Of a DNA stretch of 47,469 bases, positions 1 through 6,379 are shown piece by piece. The notes beneath the pieces are model-generated. The model was given only the letters and a program-made list of their open reading frames with translations. It searched no databases and was not told where the DNA came from. Position 1 is the first letter of the stretch. The number at the start of each line of letters is the position of its first letter. This stretch comes from a virus, in the IMG/VR virus record IMGVR_UViG_3300022745_001002, positions 1 to 47,469 of that record; one strand, written 5' to 3'. A program made the position numbers and the translations under genes.

Positions 1-426
1 ATGTCGTTCCAATGGACGCCCGGTTGGTTGCCGTGCTGTCCGCGCTTAAATCCGCTCAGGATGAAGCGCGGGCAAAAGCTACTCCAAGATGCTGGCACAG
101 TGCGGCCAATAAGCGACCGGGTGTTCTTGTACGAGGGGGACGGTATCAAGTCGATCAAGACATCATTCGCGACGGCCTGTGAGCGGGCAGGGATCGAGGA
201 CTTCCGCATCCATGATATGCGCCATACCTTTGCGAGCCACCTTGTCCAGAACGGCGTCCAGTTGCTAGCGGTGAAGGAACTGCTAGGGCATAAAACATTG
301 GCGATGGTCATGCGCTATGCCCATCTCGCGCCGGACAATCTGCGCAGTGCCATCGAGAAGCTGCCTGGACATAATCTGGGTCTAGTGCAGTCGGCCTCTA
401 AAAGGGATGCCGTTACAATCAGTTGA
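1..426 (+). pseudogene. Tyrosine recombinase, C-terminal part, frameshifted
   Basis: The C-terminal part of a phage-type integrase. Seen: frame 1 carries the catalytic-domain signature HDMRHTFASHLV (His and Arg of box II), LLGHK and MRYAHLAP with the nucleophilic Tyr. The first ~25 codons of a matching recombinase (VVPMDARLVAVLSALKSAQ) are instead in frame 3, beginning at base 3, so the reading frame shifts somewhere between about bases 75 and 120. The ATG at base 1 is therefore probably not a real start, and the gene's 5' part lies left of the window. Its last ~37 codons resemble a second remnant at 4010-4120. Most likely a decayed integrase of an older element at the same tRNA site. A sequencing error could also explain the shift. 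Confidence 0.8.
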
Positions 427-450
427 TAAGAGGGCTCGGTCCAGGGGGAG

Positions 451-466
451 CGGATTTATAAATCCG
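451..466. repeat. Perfect 16-bp palindrome at the methyltransferase 3' end
   Basis: CGGATTTA is followed directly by its reverse complement TAAATCCG, overlapping the methyltransferase stop codon. It could form a cruciform or be a protein-binding dyad. No function can be assigned. Confidence 0.5.
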
Positions 467-1616
467 GTGCTGATTTTTTATCAGATTTTTTTTTGATTTT
501 CCTTACTGGGGAGAGCCCTTTTCCAGACAGAAGGTGCTCAAGGATTGTTTGGGCCAGCTTTGGGGGGACAGCATTTCCAATTTGCGTAAATTTTGACTGT
601 ATTGACCCTGCGGGTTCAAAACCAATCGGGAAAGTTTGAATTCGTGCACACTCCCTCCACGACAGGCGTCGAGGGATATCCAGTTTAGGGCGTGCTGGGT
701 CGATAAGGAGATGCTCATGCTGTCCTGAGAAATCCCAACGCTGCTTCCAGCCATCTTGAAGGTTGGAAGAGGTCATCGTCATGGTTGGTGATGCAGGATG
801 CAGCGTGACGTGCCGCCAATTGGCAACGACTGTATATGATGGGGCGTCCCAGGCCGCTTTGCGGTTTCTGGACATGTAGTACCAGGAGAACGTATCATCC
901 ATGCCGCCAGGGCGCTGATAGAACTCACCCTCTGGCCACAACGGAAGGTCTGCAAGAACATCGCCATGTGAACAGGGCGGCAGTAGTCCCCCGTTTTTGC
1001 CGTGAGTTGGCTGTGGGAAAGAGAATTCTTTCGCCAAGTCTTTTCTTACCCCAACGATGAATAGCCTGCGGCGGCGTTGGGGTACGCCGAAATCAGAAGC
1101 ATCAAGGATCGCCCATGAAATGCGATAGCCGTGTTGACCGGCGCGGCTGAACTCTCGTATCTGGCGGGAGAAGAATTCGCCCTCCGCAAGCGCTTTGAGG
1201 CCAGCCACATTTTCCGCAACAAAGTAAAGCGGCTCCACTAATTCAAGGCACCGAGCAAACTGCAAATATAGTTCTGATCTGGTGTCCGTTTCTGGAGACC
1301 TTCTCCCCCCCATCGAAAACGATTGGCATGGATAGCCACCAAATAACAGGTCAGCCTTGGGGAAAGTCTTAACGTTTTCGACCCGATCATGCACGATGTC
1401 AGCATTGGGAAGATAGCTGCGAAGGCTTGCAGCAGCGTCGGCCATTGCATCAATGGCGTAGACAACTTTTACCTTGGCTGCGGCAGCACCCAAGTCAAAT
1501 CCCCCACATCCGGAAAACAGCGAGATGGCGGTCCATTTTTCGCTATCATTTATTGCTTCAGCCGTACTGGCGGATGCGATCCATTCGTGGGCAAGGTCAG
1601 GTTTTACGTCAAACAT
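456..1616 (-). CDS. C5-cytosine DNA methyltransferase
   Basis: Transfers a methyl group from S-adenosylmethionine to C5 of cytosine in a specific DNA sequence. Seen in order: motif I FSGCGGFDLG near residue 34, motif IV GGYPCQSFS near 97 with the catalytic Cys, motif VI ENV near 135, motif VIII QRRRRLFIVG near 181, a short variable target-recognition region, motif IX RRLSWRECARIQTFP near 320 and motif X QIGNAVPP near 345. All key motifs are present, so it is probably active; 386 aa is normal for the family. It is the last gene of a three-gene minus-strand operon, 27 bp after the nuclease-like gene. In this setting it probably protects host DNA from the upstream partner. Recognition sequence unknown. 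Confidence 0.95.
   Translation of the reverse strand: MFDVKPDLAHEWIASASTAEAINDSEKWTAISLFSGCGGFDLGAAAAKVKVVYAIDAMADAAASLRSYLPNADIVHDRVENVKTFPKADLLFGGYPCQSFSMGGRRSPETDTRSELYLQFARCLELVEPLYFVAENVAGLKALAEGEFFSRQIREFSRAGQHGYRISWAILDASDFGVPQRRRRLFIVGVRKDLAKEFSFPQPTHGKNGGLLPPCSHGDVLADLPLWPEGEFYQRPGGMDDTFSWYYMSRNRKAAWDAPSYTVVANWRHVTLHPASPTMTMTSSNLQDGWKQRWDFSGQHEHLLIDPARPKLDIPRRLSWRECARIQTFPIGFEPAGSIQSKFTQIGNAVPPKLAQTILEHLLSGKGLSPVRKIKKKSDKKSAPDL
470..494 (+). terminator. Possible intrinsic terminator after the integrase remnant
   Basis: Stem CTGAT (470-474) pairs with ATCAG (480-484) around a T5 loop and is followed by a run of nine T (486-494). The stem is short and the site lies inside the 3' end of the opposing methyltransferase gene, so it is a weak candidate for ending rightward transcription from the recombinase. 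Confidence 0.35.
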
Positions 1617-1643
1617 GCTGTTCCCGGTACGATGCTCATGTCC

Positions 1644-2714
1644 TTACACTAACGCAGTATGTTGCGAATGGCCAGTAGGATGCTCGGCCACAATGTCTGA
1701 TGCTTCCACGGCCTTGGTGACAAGGTCCCAAACCTTAGTCGACATCAAGGCGCTTGCCGGGGTCGCCGTCCGTTCGACCAACTTGTTCAGGCGCTTCAGA
1801 ATACGCTGCCTGTCAACCCAAACGGCATGACCACTTCGGACAACACCTCGCTCAAACTTATTTCCGTACTGACGCGGAGATGCTGCCAAAAACAGAAAGT
1901 TCATATTGGGAACGGGCATGCCAAGCAAGGGGGCCCATTTCTGAGGTGAGGCATCATTCTGTTTTGGCCCCCAATTTTCATTCGATGTCGCACACTGCCC
2001 GAGAACAATAATTTCTTCAGCGGTCTCTGGCTCACCAAAGGGCACCACGGCAAACAAGTCAGCCCCTTCGTCGGCGGTATCATTGGGCCAGAATTGCGCG
2101 TCGTTAATCTCGGCACCCGTTCGAGCCAACGCGACCATTCCGCGTAACTTATCTGGTTTCCTGGACGACGCGGACGGAATGCCAATGGGGCTATTGGCGT
2201 GGGTTGTGCCAGCTAAACGTACATCACTTTCTGTTGGGAGCAATGCCTTGAGAGCATGCCACGATATGACCTCAAAGCCAGTAGTCAGGGCATGCTGTTG
2301 TCCAGGGAGATACTTATGATTGGCTGACAGCAGAAGGGCTACATAAAGCTTGTTGCCTTCGGAAAGTGGGGTTTTGAGCGAGAGGCGTCGCGCGGATTTA
2401 TCGACCTCAAAGGGGTAGAGATTGCCAAACTGGCGTTGCCGATCTTCGGCATGCTGAAAGCCATCGTCAATCAGCCGCTCAAATTTATCGGCTCTCCGGG
2501 GGCGTGCATCTGCCCCATTCGCGAGGTCCAAGTCGGCGTCGTCGAAAAGCTCGGTATCTTCACCAGATACATCTTGCCCAAGATAGCCAGAACGCAAAGT
2601 TTGAGCCGTTGCGACCTTGTCCAGCGTACTCAAACACACGATTTCGATGAAGTCTGCCCAGAGGTACGGCCATGGTCGCTCAGGGCTATCGTCCAAATTG
2701 GCGATTTGATCCAT
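1644..2714 (-). CDS. Putative restriction endonuclease-like protein of the cassette
   Basis: I do not recognise a named family. Seen: 356 aa, an acidic stretch near residues 50-65, and a central segment reading GADLFAVVPF (near 220), a short loop, then IIVLGQCATS (near 240). This spacing of an Asp, a beta strand and Q-x-A resembles the degenerate core of PD-(D/E)xK nucleases, where Q-C-K or E-x-K is usual. That reading is inference. Its start codon shares one base with the stop of the ParB-like gene (TAATG), so the two are translationally coupled, and the methyltransferase follows 27 bp later. Position beside a complete C5 methyltransferase makes a restriction or DNA-sensing role the best guess. 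Confidence 0.6.
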   Translation of the reverse strand: MDQIANLDDSPERPWPYLWADFIEIVCLSTLDKVATAQTLRSGYLGQDVSGEDTELFDDADLDLANGADARPRRADKFERLIDDGFQHAEDRQRQFGNLYPFEVDKSARRLSLKTPLSEGNKLYVALLLSANHKYLPGQQHALTTGFEVISWHALKALLPTESDVRLAGTTHANSPIGIPSASSRKPDKLRGMVALARTGAEINDAQFWPNDTADEGADLFAVVPFGEPETAEEIIVLGQCATSNENWGPKQNDASPQKWAPLLGMPVPNMNFLFLAASPRQYGNKFERGVVRSGHAVWVDRQRILKRLNKLVERTATPASALMSTKVWDLVTKAVEASDIVAEHPTGHSQHTALV

Positions 2715-3829
2715 TAGATCACCCCAAGCTCCTGATCTGAGCCTCTCTTGTCTTTCACAATCGAATGCAGGGCGACGACCATCTGGTTCATTTCCTTGAG
2801 CATTTCGATGTCGGCATCATTGGTTTTTTGAACCCTGTGAACAACATCCCGTGCTCGCTGCATTGCGCCGATTGCCGTACTAAGGGCATCTCTGAAGTTT
2901 TCCTCAGGCAGGCTTGTCCAATTTTCGGCTTCCTCTAGGGGGAGCCCGTCTGTAAATTTTTGGAGGGCCTCTTCGTGGGAAACGACGGCAGCGAGGGTTT
3001 TTAGATTTCGGCTTTCACCAAGCCGCGTCCGGCCCTCTTTGTGCTCTTCGAAAAGCCAGCTAATCAGGTTTTTTAGCCGCTCCTCATCCAGGTTTTTAGC
3101 TGTTTCATCGGTTGCATTTTCTAGGCCAAGAAAACTGCAAATGGACGAGTAGGATAGGGCTGTGGTCAGTAGCGAGAAGTTTAACCTCTCCTCATCCAGG
3201 CCCTTGATCCCGAAGAACCGTTTCTCAGCGACGAGGTCCACAAGATGGAGGCCAGTCAGGAGCTTGGCCACATAATCTGCTCGGCTGCCAATTTCGCGGG
3301 CCAACTGCTTGTATTGTTCCCACTGCTCCCCAGGCATGGGGTACAGATCACGAAGCTGGCGAAGATAGCGCGCTTTCTGAAGGGCATCCCAAGGGTGAAC
3401 GCCTGTAACGTGCCTATAGCCAAGATATTTGAGGATGTCTTTTCGGGCGGCAAACTGAATGCACGGCAGTTCAATTGGCTTGAAAGTGGCCGTGTCGGCG
3501 GCTTCTCGAACAGCTTTGGGCGGCTTGGTCATCAAGCCCGTATTGTTGAGTAACTTGGTAGCTGCCAAACGGCAGTTACCTTCTACAACAATGAATTTAC
3601 CGGCAGGAGCCCCATCAGTCGTCACAAGCAGTGGCTCGCCTGGAAAATATCCTTGCCCACCGATGGAGAGCATCAGTTCTCCGACGTCAGCATTTTCATA
3701 GAGCCATTCAATGATGCTCGGATCACCTGCTCCTTTGCGATCTGCTGGGAGGCGAGGGTTCTCTGGATCGAGCGCGAGGCTGTCGACGGCGATGGATCGA
3801 ACTTTTTTGGCGTCAATGGCGTCCGGCAT
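2714..3829 (-). CDS. ParB/Srx-fold N-terminal domain protein of the cassette
   Basis: Seen: residues 15-28 (VDSLALDPENPRLP), then a GELMLSIGGQGYFPGEPLLV segment and VVEGNCRLAATKLL near residue 85. This is the order of the ParB N-terminal fold, with GNCRLAA in the place of the G-E-R-R box that binds CTP in chromosomal ParB. The rest (about 250 aa) is helical and unfamiliar. It is the first gene of the operon; SD-like AGGGG lies 9 bases before ATG. It is not a partition protein by context, because no parA adjoins and the next genes are nuclease-like and methyltransferase. It may act as a DNA-binding switch or regulatory subunit of a modification system. Base composition of this operon looks lower in GC than the prophage. 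Confidence 0.75.
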   Translation of the reverse strand: MPDAIDAKKVRSIAVDSLALDPENPRLPADRKGAGDPSIIEWLYENADVGELMLSIGGQGYFPGEPLLVTTDGAPAGKFIVVEGNCRLAATKLLNNTGLMTKPPKAVREAADTATFKPIELPCIQFAARKDILKYLGYRHVTGVHPWDALQKARYLRQLRDLYPMPGEQWEQYKQLAREIGSRADYVAKLLTGLHLVDLVAEKRFFGIKGLDEERLNFSLLTTALSYSSICSFLGLENATDETAKNLDEERLKNLISWLFEEHKEGRTRLGESRNLKTLAAVVSHEEALQKFTDGLPLEEAENWTSLPEENFRDALSTAIGAMQRARDVVHRVQKTNDADIEMLKEMNQMVVALHSIVKDKRGSDQELGVI

Positions 3830-3857
3830 CGGACTATCCCCTTTTTATGATGCACAC

Positions 3858-3886
3858 ATGTTTGACATGAGGTGGATAGAGGTCAA
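3858..3886 (-). promoter_or_regulatory. Possible promoter of the ParB-like/nuclease/methyltransferase operon
   Basis: On the minus strand TTGACC (3881-3886) is followed after 17 bases by AAACAT (3858-3863), about 30 bases before the ParB-like ATG. The -10 box is poor. A CATGT...ACATG dyad overlaps it and could be an operator. Confidence 0.3.
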
Positions 3887-4009
3887 GTCCGCAGAAACAG
3901 CATTCTTAAATTGATCACCCAAAATGAGAGATGCGTAGTCAGTTCGAACAGGCACTCGTATGATGCTGGTCCGCTGTGGGCCTGCGGGGAACTTCACTTT
4001 AAGGGCGTT

Positions 4010-4120
4010 TATGCTCACCTAGTGCCCGTCAACCTGCGCAGTGCCATTGATAAGCTGCCCGGACATAGTTTGGGCATAGTGCAGTCGGCGTCCAAAACGG
4101 ACGCCGTTGCAACAGTCTGA
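4010..4120 (+). pseudogene. Second tyrosine-recombinase 3' tail remnant
   Basis: Codons reading YAHLVPVNLRSAIDKLPGHS to the stop at 4118-4120 match the last 37 codons of the recombinase remnant at 316-426 (YAHLAPDNLRSAIEKLPGHN), with many third-position differences. Only the part from the catalytic Tyr onwards is kept; nothing upstream reads as recombinase. It ends 15 bases before the CCA end of the tRNA half. This is what remains of another integrase whose 3' end abutted the tRNA attachment site. Bases 3830-4009 hold only the operon promoter region and no gene I can support. Confidence 0.8.
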
Positions 4121-4135
4121 TTTTTCATAAGAAAA

Positions 4136-4180
4136 TGGTGCCGGCTACAGGGATCGAACCCGTGACCCCCTGATTACAAA
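4136..4180 (-). tRNA. 3' half of tRNA-Thr(TGT), probable attL
   Basis: Read on the minus strand, this gives anticodon loop TTTGTAA (4174-4180), 3' anticodon strand TCAGG, variable loop, a 5-bp T stem with loop TTCGATC (4147-4163), acceptor strand AGCCGGC (4140-4146), discriminator A and encoded CCA (4136-4138). Beyond the loop the sequence no longer pairs as a tRNA, so the 5' half is missing. A tRNA cut at the anticodon loop is the classic product of integration by a tyrosine recombinase. The intact copy should lie beyond the right edge of the window, past the integrase. Confidence 0.8.
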
Positions 4181-4186
4181 TTGGCA

Positions 4187-4204
4187 TGAAATCCTTTGAT
4201 TTCA
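4187..4204. repeat. 7-bp inverted repeat next to the tRNA half
   Basis: TGAAATC (4187-4193), loop CTTT, GATTTCA (4198-4204). It lies just inside the prophage beside the presumed attachment core, without a T run. It could be a recombinase or accessory-protein site, or chance. Confidence 0.3.
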
Positions 4205-4272
4205 GGGGAGCGTCAGAGTTTCTAGGGCTAATTTTTGCCAGCATTTTGACCAAAGTCTGACAGCTTTTAGCA

Positions 4273-4830
4273 TCAGGGGTCAGACTTGTCAGCAGGCAGC
4301 TGGGCACCGGCCACCGTCTTGGCCCATTGACTCAATTCCTGAGAGAGTTGGGCGCCTTGGTCGGACTGCTGGGCGGTTCCTGCAAGAAGGCCTGCACCTT
4401 CAGCAAGTAGGGCTTCACATCGGCCGAGGCGGTCGCCGACGGCGGCGGGTTTTGCAGCGCCGGCGGCAGGGTGGGAGGAGCCGGGCAGGGCGTGCTGACC
4501 ACCATCCCCACTTCGGGACTGCTGCAGGCGCTTAATGTCAGAAGCAAGGCTGCGGTTATCATCGGCCGCAGCGGCCAAGGCTTGTTGGGTTTTCGCATGT
4601 TGATCCTCGATCGCCAGGTTGAGGGTGTCGCGGGTTTCCTGTAGCAGGGCCACTTTGTTGTTGGCCTTGGTCAAGGTCTTCTCGGCCTCGGCCTTCTGGT
4701 CCGCCAGTTGCCGCTTCAGGTCTTGATAGTCGCTATGTTCCCAAGCGAACATGCCCCAGCCGGCGATGGCCATCAGGGCGATAGCGCCGGCGAGAACCAG
4801 CTTCCATTCACGCAGAAGGACCAGAAGCAT
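4273..4830 (-). CDS. Rz: Rz-like inner-membrane spanin
   Basis: Host lysis in Gram-negative bacteria ends when an inner-membrane spanin contacts an outer-membrane lipoprotein and the two membranes fuse. Seen: 185 aa, one N-terminal transmembrane segment (about residues 10-29), then a long charged coiled-coil region rich in Ala, Gln and Lys. The tail is less ordered and Gly/Ala-rich. An Rz1-like lipoprotein gene lies entirely inside it in another frame. Its start overlaps the end of the putative holin gene. It is the last gene of the late operon. Assignment rests on topology, nesting and the lysis context rather than on a strict motif. Confidence 0.8.
   Translation of the reverse strand: MLLVLLREWKLVLAGAIALMAIAGWGMFAWEHSDYQDLKRQLADQKAEAEKTLTKANNKVALLQETRDTLNLAIEDQHAKTQQALAAAADDNRSLASDIKRLQQSRSGDGGQHALPGSSHPAAGAAKPAAVGDRLGRCEALLAEGAGLLAGTAQQSDQGAQLSQELSQWAKTVAGAQLPADKSDP
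4332..4598 (-). CDS. Rz1: Rz1-like outer-membrane spanin lipoprotein, nested in Rz
   Basis: Encoded wholly within the Rz gene in a different frame. Seen: a basic start, hydrophobic stretch ITAALLLTLSAC with lipobox L-S-A-C (Cys at residue 25), and a mature part rich in proline (PCPAPPTLPPALQNPPP). Lipobox plus proline-rich periplasmic region plus nesting inside an i-spanin is diagnostic of the lambda Rz/Rz1 arrangement. The lipoprotein would sit in the inner leaflet of the outer membrane and bind the Rz C-terminus. Confidence 0.85.
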   Translation of the reverse strand: MRKPNKPWPLRPMITAALLLTLSACSSPEVGMVVSTPCPAPPTLPPALQNPPPSATASADVKPYLLKVQAFLQEPPSSPTKAPNSLRN

Positions 4831-4996
4831 GGCCGCCCCCCTTCAGCAGGACGCCGACGACGCCGCAGCCAATCACCAGTTCGCGCCAGGGCGACGGCAG
4901 CAGATATCCGCCGGTGACGATGCCGGCGATCGACGGCCAGGTCGAGGCATCCGTCAGGGCCGGACCGATTCGGGTATGGAAGAGATCGCGGATCAT
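4808..4996 (-). CDS. Putative holin, small membrane protein
   Basis: 62 aa with two short hydrophobic stretches (about residues 20-34 and 40-51) separated by a turn with a charged pair, the size and shape of a small holin. A near-perfect ribosome site AAGGAGG stands 6 bases before the ATG, consistent with strong late expression. It lies between the putative endolysin and Rz. Holins control the timing of membrane opening at lysis. No family motif is recognised, so the call rests on size, topology and context. Confidence 0.65.
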   Translation of the reverse strand: MIRDLFHTRIGPALTDASTWPSIAGIVTGGYLLPSPWRELVIGCGVVGVLLKGGGHASGPSA

Positions 4997-4997
4997 C

Positions 4998-5423
4998 TTA
5001 TTCCTCCTTCGGGGGGAAGGCCGAGGCGACGCCAGTCTTGATGGTTTCCGGGCTGTAAGGCTGAATCCCGTTTTCGTGATAGATGATGGCTGTCACGATA
5101 GCCTCCAGGATGTCGTCATGCTCGATCAAGATGGTATCGGCCACGTCAACATTCAGGGCCGCCGCCACAGCCCGAGCATAGGCATCGGTATCGTTCTCGG
5201 TGGGGGGAGCCCATCTGCCGATCAGCGTGTTGACCGTGTAAAGGCCGTATTTTCGGCCATAGGTCAGCAGGATCCGGGCGATCGCGCGAATACCGTCCTG
5301 GGCGTTATCAAACGTTACGAAGATCTCATCTTCGCCTGGGATTTCGCCCTGCCATTGGGTCCGGCTGAGACGGATATTTCCGGGGTTGTTGTTCCGGATT
5401 CCTCGGGGGAGCAGGAGCGTCAT
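4998..5423 (-). CDS. Phage lysin of the 'RNNNPGNIR' family (putative endolysin)
   Basis: 141 aa beginning with GIRNNNPGNIR, followed by a WQG segment, TFDNAQDGIRAIARILLTYG, and WAPPTENDTDAYARAVA. This set of motifs is shared by phage proteins annotated as virion-associated or endolysin-like murein-degrading enzymes with a lysozyme-like fold. I see no signal peptide, so export would need the neighbouring holin. Its start overlaps the previous gene's stop (ATGA). Endolysin is the best role, because no other lysin lies in the lysis cassette; the gp15-like protein has a separate transglycosylase used at entry. Confidence 0.65.
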   Translation of the reverse strand: MTLLLPRGIRNNNPGNIRLSRTQWQGEIPGEDEIFVTFDNAQDGIRAIARILLTYGRKYGLYTVNTLIGRWAPPTENDTDAYARAVAAALNVDVADTILIEHDDILEAIVTAIIYHENGIQPYSPETIKTGVASAFPPKEE

Positions 5424-5749
5424 GCGACCACCTTTTCAATCATGGCCATGACGCCCGAGCCCAAGCCGGAAAGCCACCCGTCAACGCGGGCCAGCTGATC
5501 TTGCGCCTGATCGAACTCGTCCTGGGCAGCCTTGGCCATGCTCTCGATCGCAGTGCGGCCTTCGCTGATAAGGGCGCGGATATTGGTTTCCAGTTCCTGT
5601 CCGGCCGCCTTCACCTCTTGCAGCGCCGCATCCAAAGCGGCATGCCCCTGCATTTCAGAGGCTGCCTTCAGCGCGGCCAAATGAGCCGCCCGGGCAGTAG
5701 ACAGCTCTTGCAGGACTTCGGCATGGGTTCGTTGATTGGGATCGCTCAT
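5420..5749 (-). CDS. Hypothetical helical phage protein
   Basis: 109 aa, no recognised family. The sequence is Ala/Glu/Gln-rich with heptad-like spacing across about residues 8-90, so it probably forms a coiled coil. It lies between a membrane protein and the endolysin and is translationally coupled to the latter. It may be a structural or lysis accessory protein. Confidence 0.6.
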   Translation of the reverse strand: MSDPNQRTHAEVLQELSTARAAHLAALKAASEMQGHAALDAALQEVKAAGQELETNIRALISEGRTAIESMAKAAQDEFDQAQDQLARVDGWLSGLGSGVMAMIEKVVA

Positions 5750-5785
5750 GGGTCTCGCCTCTAAAGTCAGGGGGGGATGGTCTGG

Positions 5786-6085
5786 TCAGGATGCCTTGGG
5801 GCGTAAGGCGTCCAGCTTGTCTTCGATCCGCTCGAGCCGCCCATCCAGCCGCTCTTCCAGTTTGCGAAGATCATTGTCTTCGACGAAACGGCGTTCGCTA
5901 TCGACACGGTGGTGTTCGAGCTTGTTCTGAATCTCGTGGATCGATTTCCACATATCGTCGTGATGGGACTTATCGGCGTCTTGATGCTTGTCCATCCGCG
6001 ACCACAGCAGCAGAAAAGCGCCGCCCAACAAGGGCAGCATGACCACGGTTATGACGCTCCAGACAGAGATCGATTCGCTGCTCAT
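5786..6085 (-). CDS. Small membrane-anchored coiled-coil protein
   Basis: About 99 aa. One transmembrane segment near the N terminus (WSVITVVMLPLLGGAFLLLW), then a charged region with DKHQDADKSHHDDMWKSI and a C-terminal heptad stretch LRKLEERLDGRLERIEDKLD. The layout resembles small phage membrane proteins that accompany holins (XhlA-like), but the order of TM and coil is reversed. I chose the ATG at 6085; a GTG at 6094 is possible and would overlap the stop of the preceding gene. Function unknown. Confidence 0.6.
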   Translation of the reverse strand: MSSESISVWSVITVVMLPLLGGAFLLLWSRMDKHQDADKSHHDDMWKSIHEIQNKLEHHRVDSERRFVEDNDLRKLEERLDGRLERIEDKLDALRPKAS

Positions 6086-6086
6086 C

Positions 6087-6377
6087 TTACGCACCGTCCA
6101 TGATCAGCTGAGAGCGTAGCGCGGCGATCTGGTCATTGATGTTCTTCAGCCAGCCGTTATCCGTGCCCAACACAGCTTCCCGCAACCGGCGCTCGGAAAC
6201 GGAGGATTCCATCGTGGCGATCTCCGCCAGGATCGGAGCGTTATGAGTTTCTGCTGTCGGCTGCCAGGCGCTGCCATTCCAGGCATAGGTGAAATCAGGG
6301 CGCTGAGGGACGGCAAGATCGGCCGGATCGATCTGATCCCCTTCGTAATAGCCATGGTCACAGTTGATGAAAGCCAT
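6087..6377 (-). CDS. Putative tail fibre assembly/accessory protein
   Basis: About 96 aa directly after the tail-fibre gene. The N-terminal half has an aromatic FTYAWNGSAWQP segment like those in small fibre-assembly proteins; the C-terminal half is helical. Start chosen at ATG 6377, with GGGG nine bases upstream; a TTG at 6383 would overlap the fibre stop. Role inferred mainly from position. Confidence 0.5.
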   Translation of the reverse strand: MAFINCDHGYYEGDQIDPADLAVPQRPDFTYAWNGSAWQPTAETHNAPILAEIATMESSVSERRLREAVLGTDNGWLKNINDQIAALRSQLIMDGA

Positions 6378-6379
6378 AC

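Noticed and set aside
4125-4307. 60-aa minus-strand ORF ending in NQGVTGSIPVAGT
   Set aside because: That peptide is what the 3' half of a tRNA gives when translated; the DNA is the tRNA-Thr fragment.
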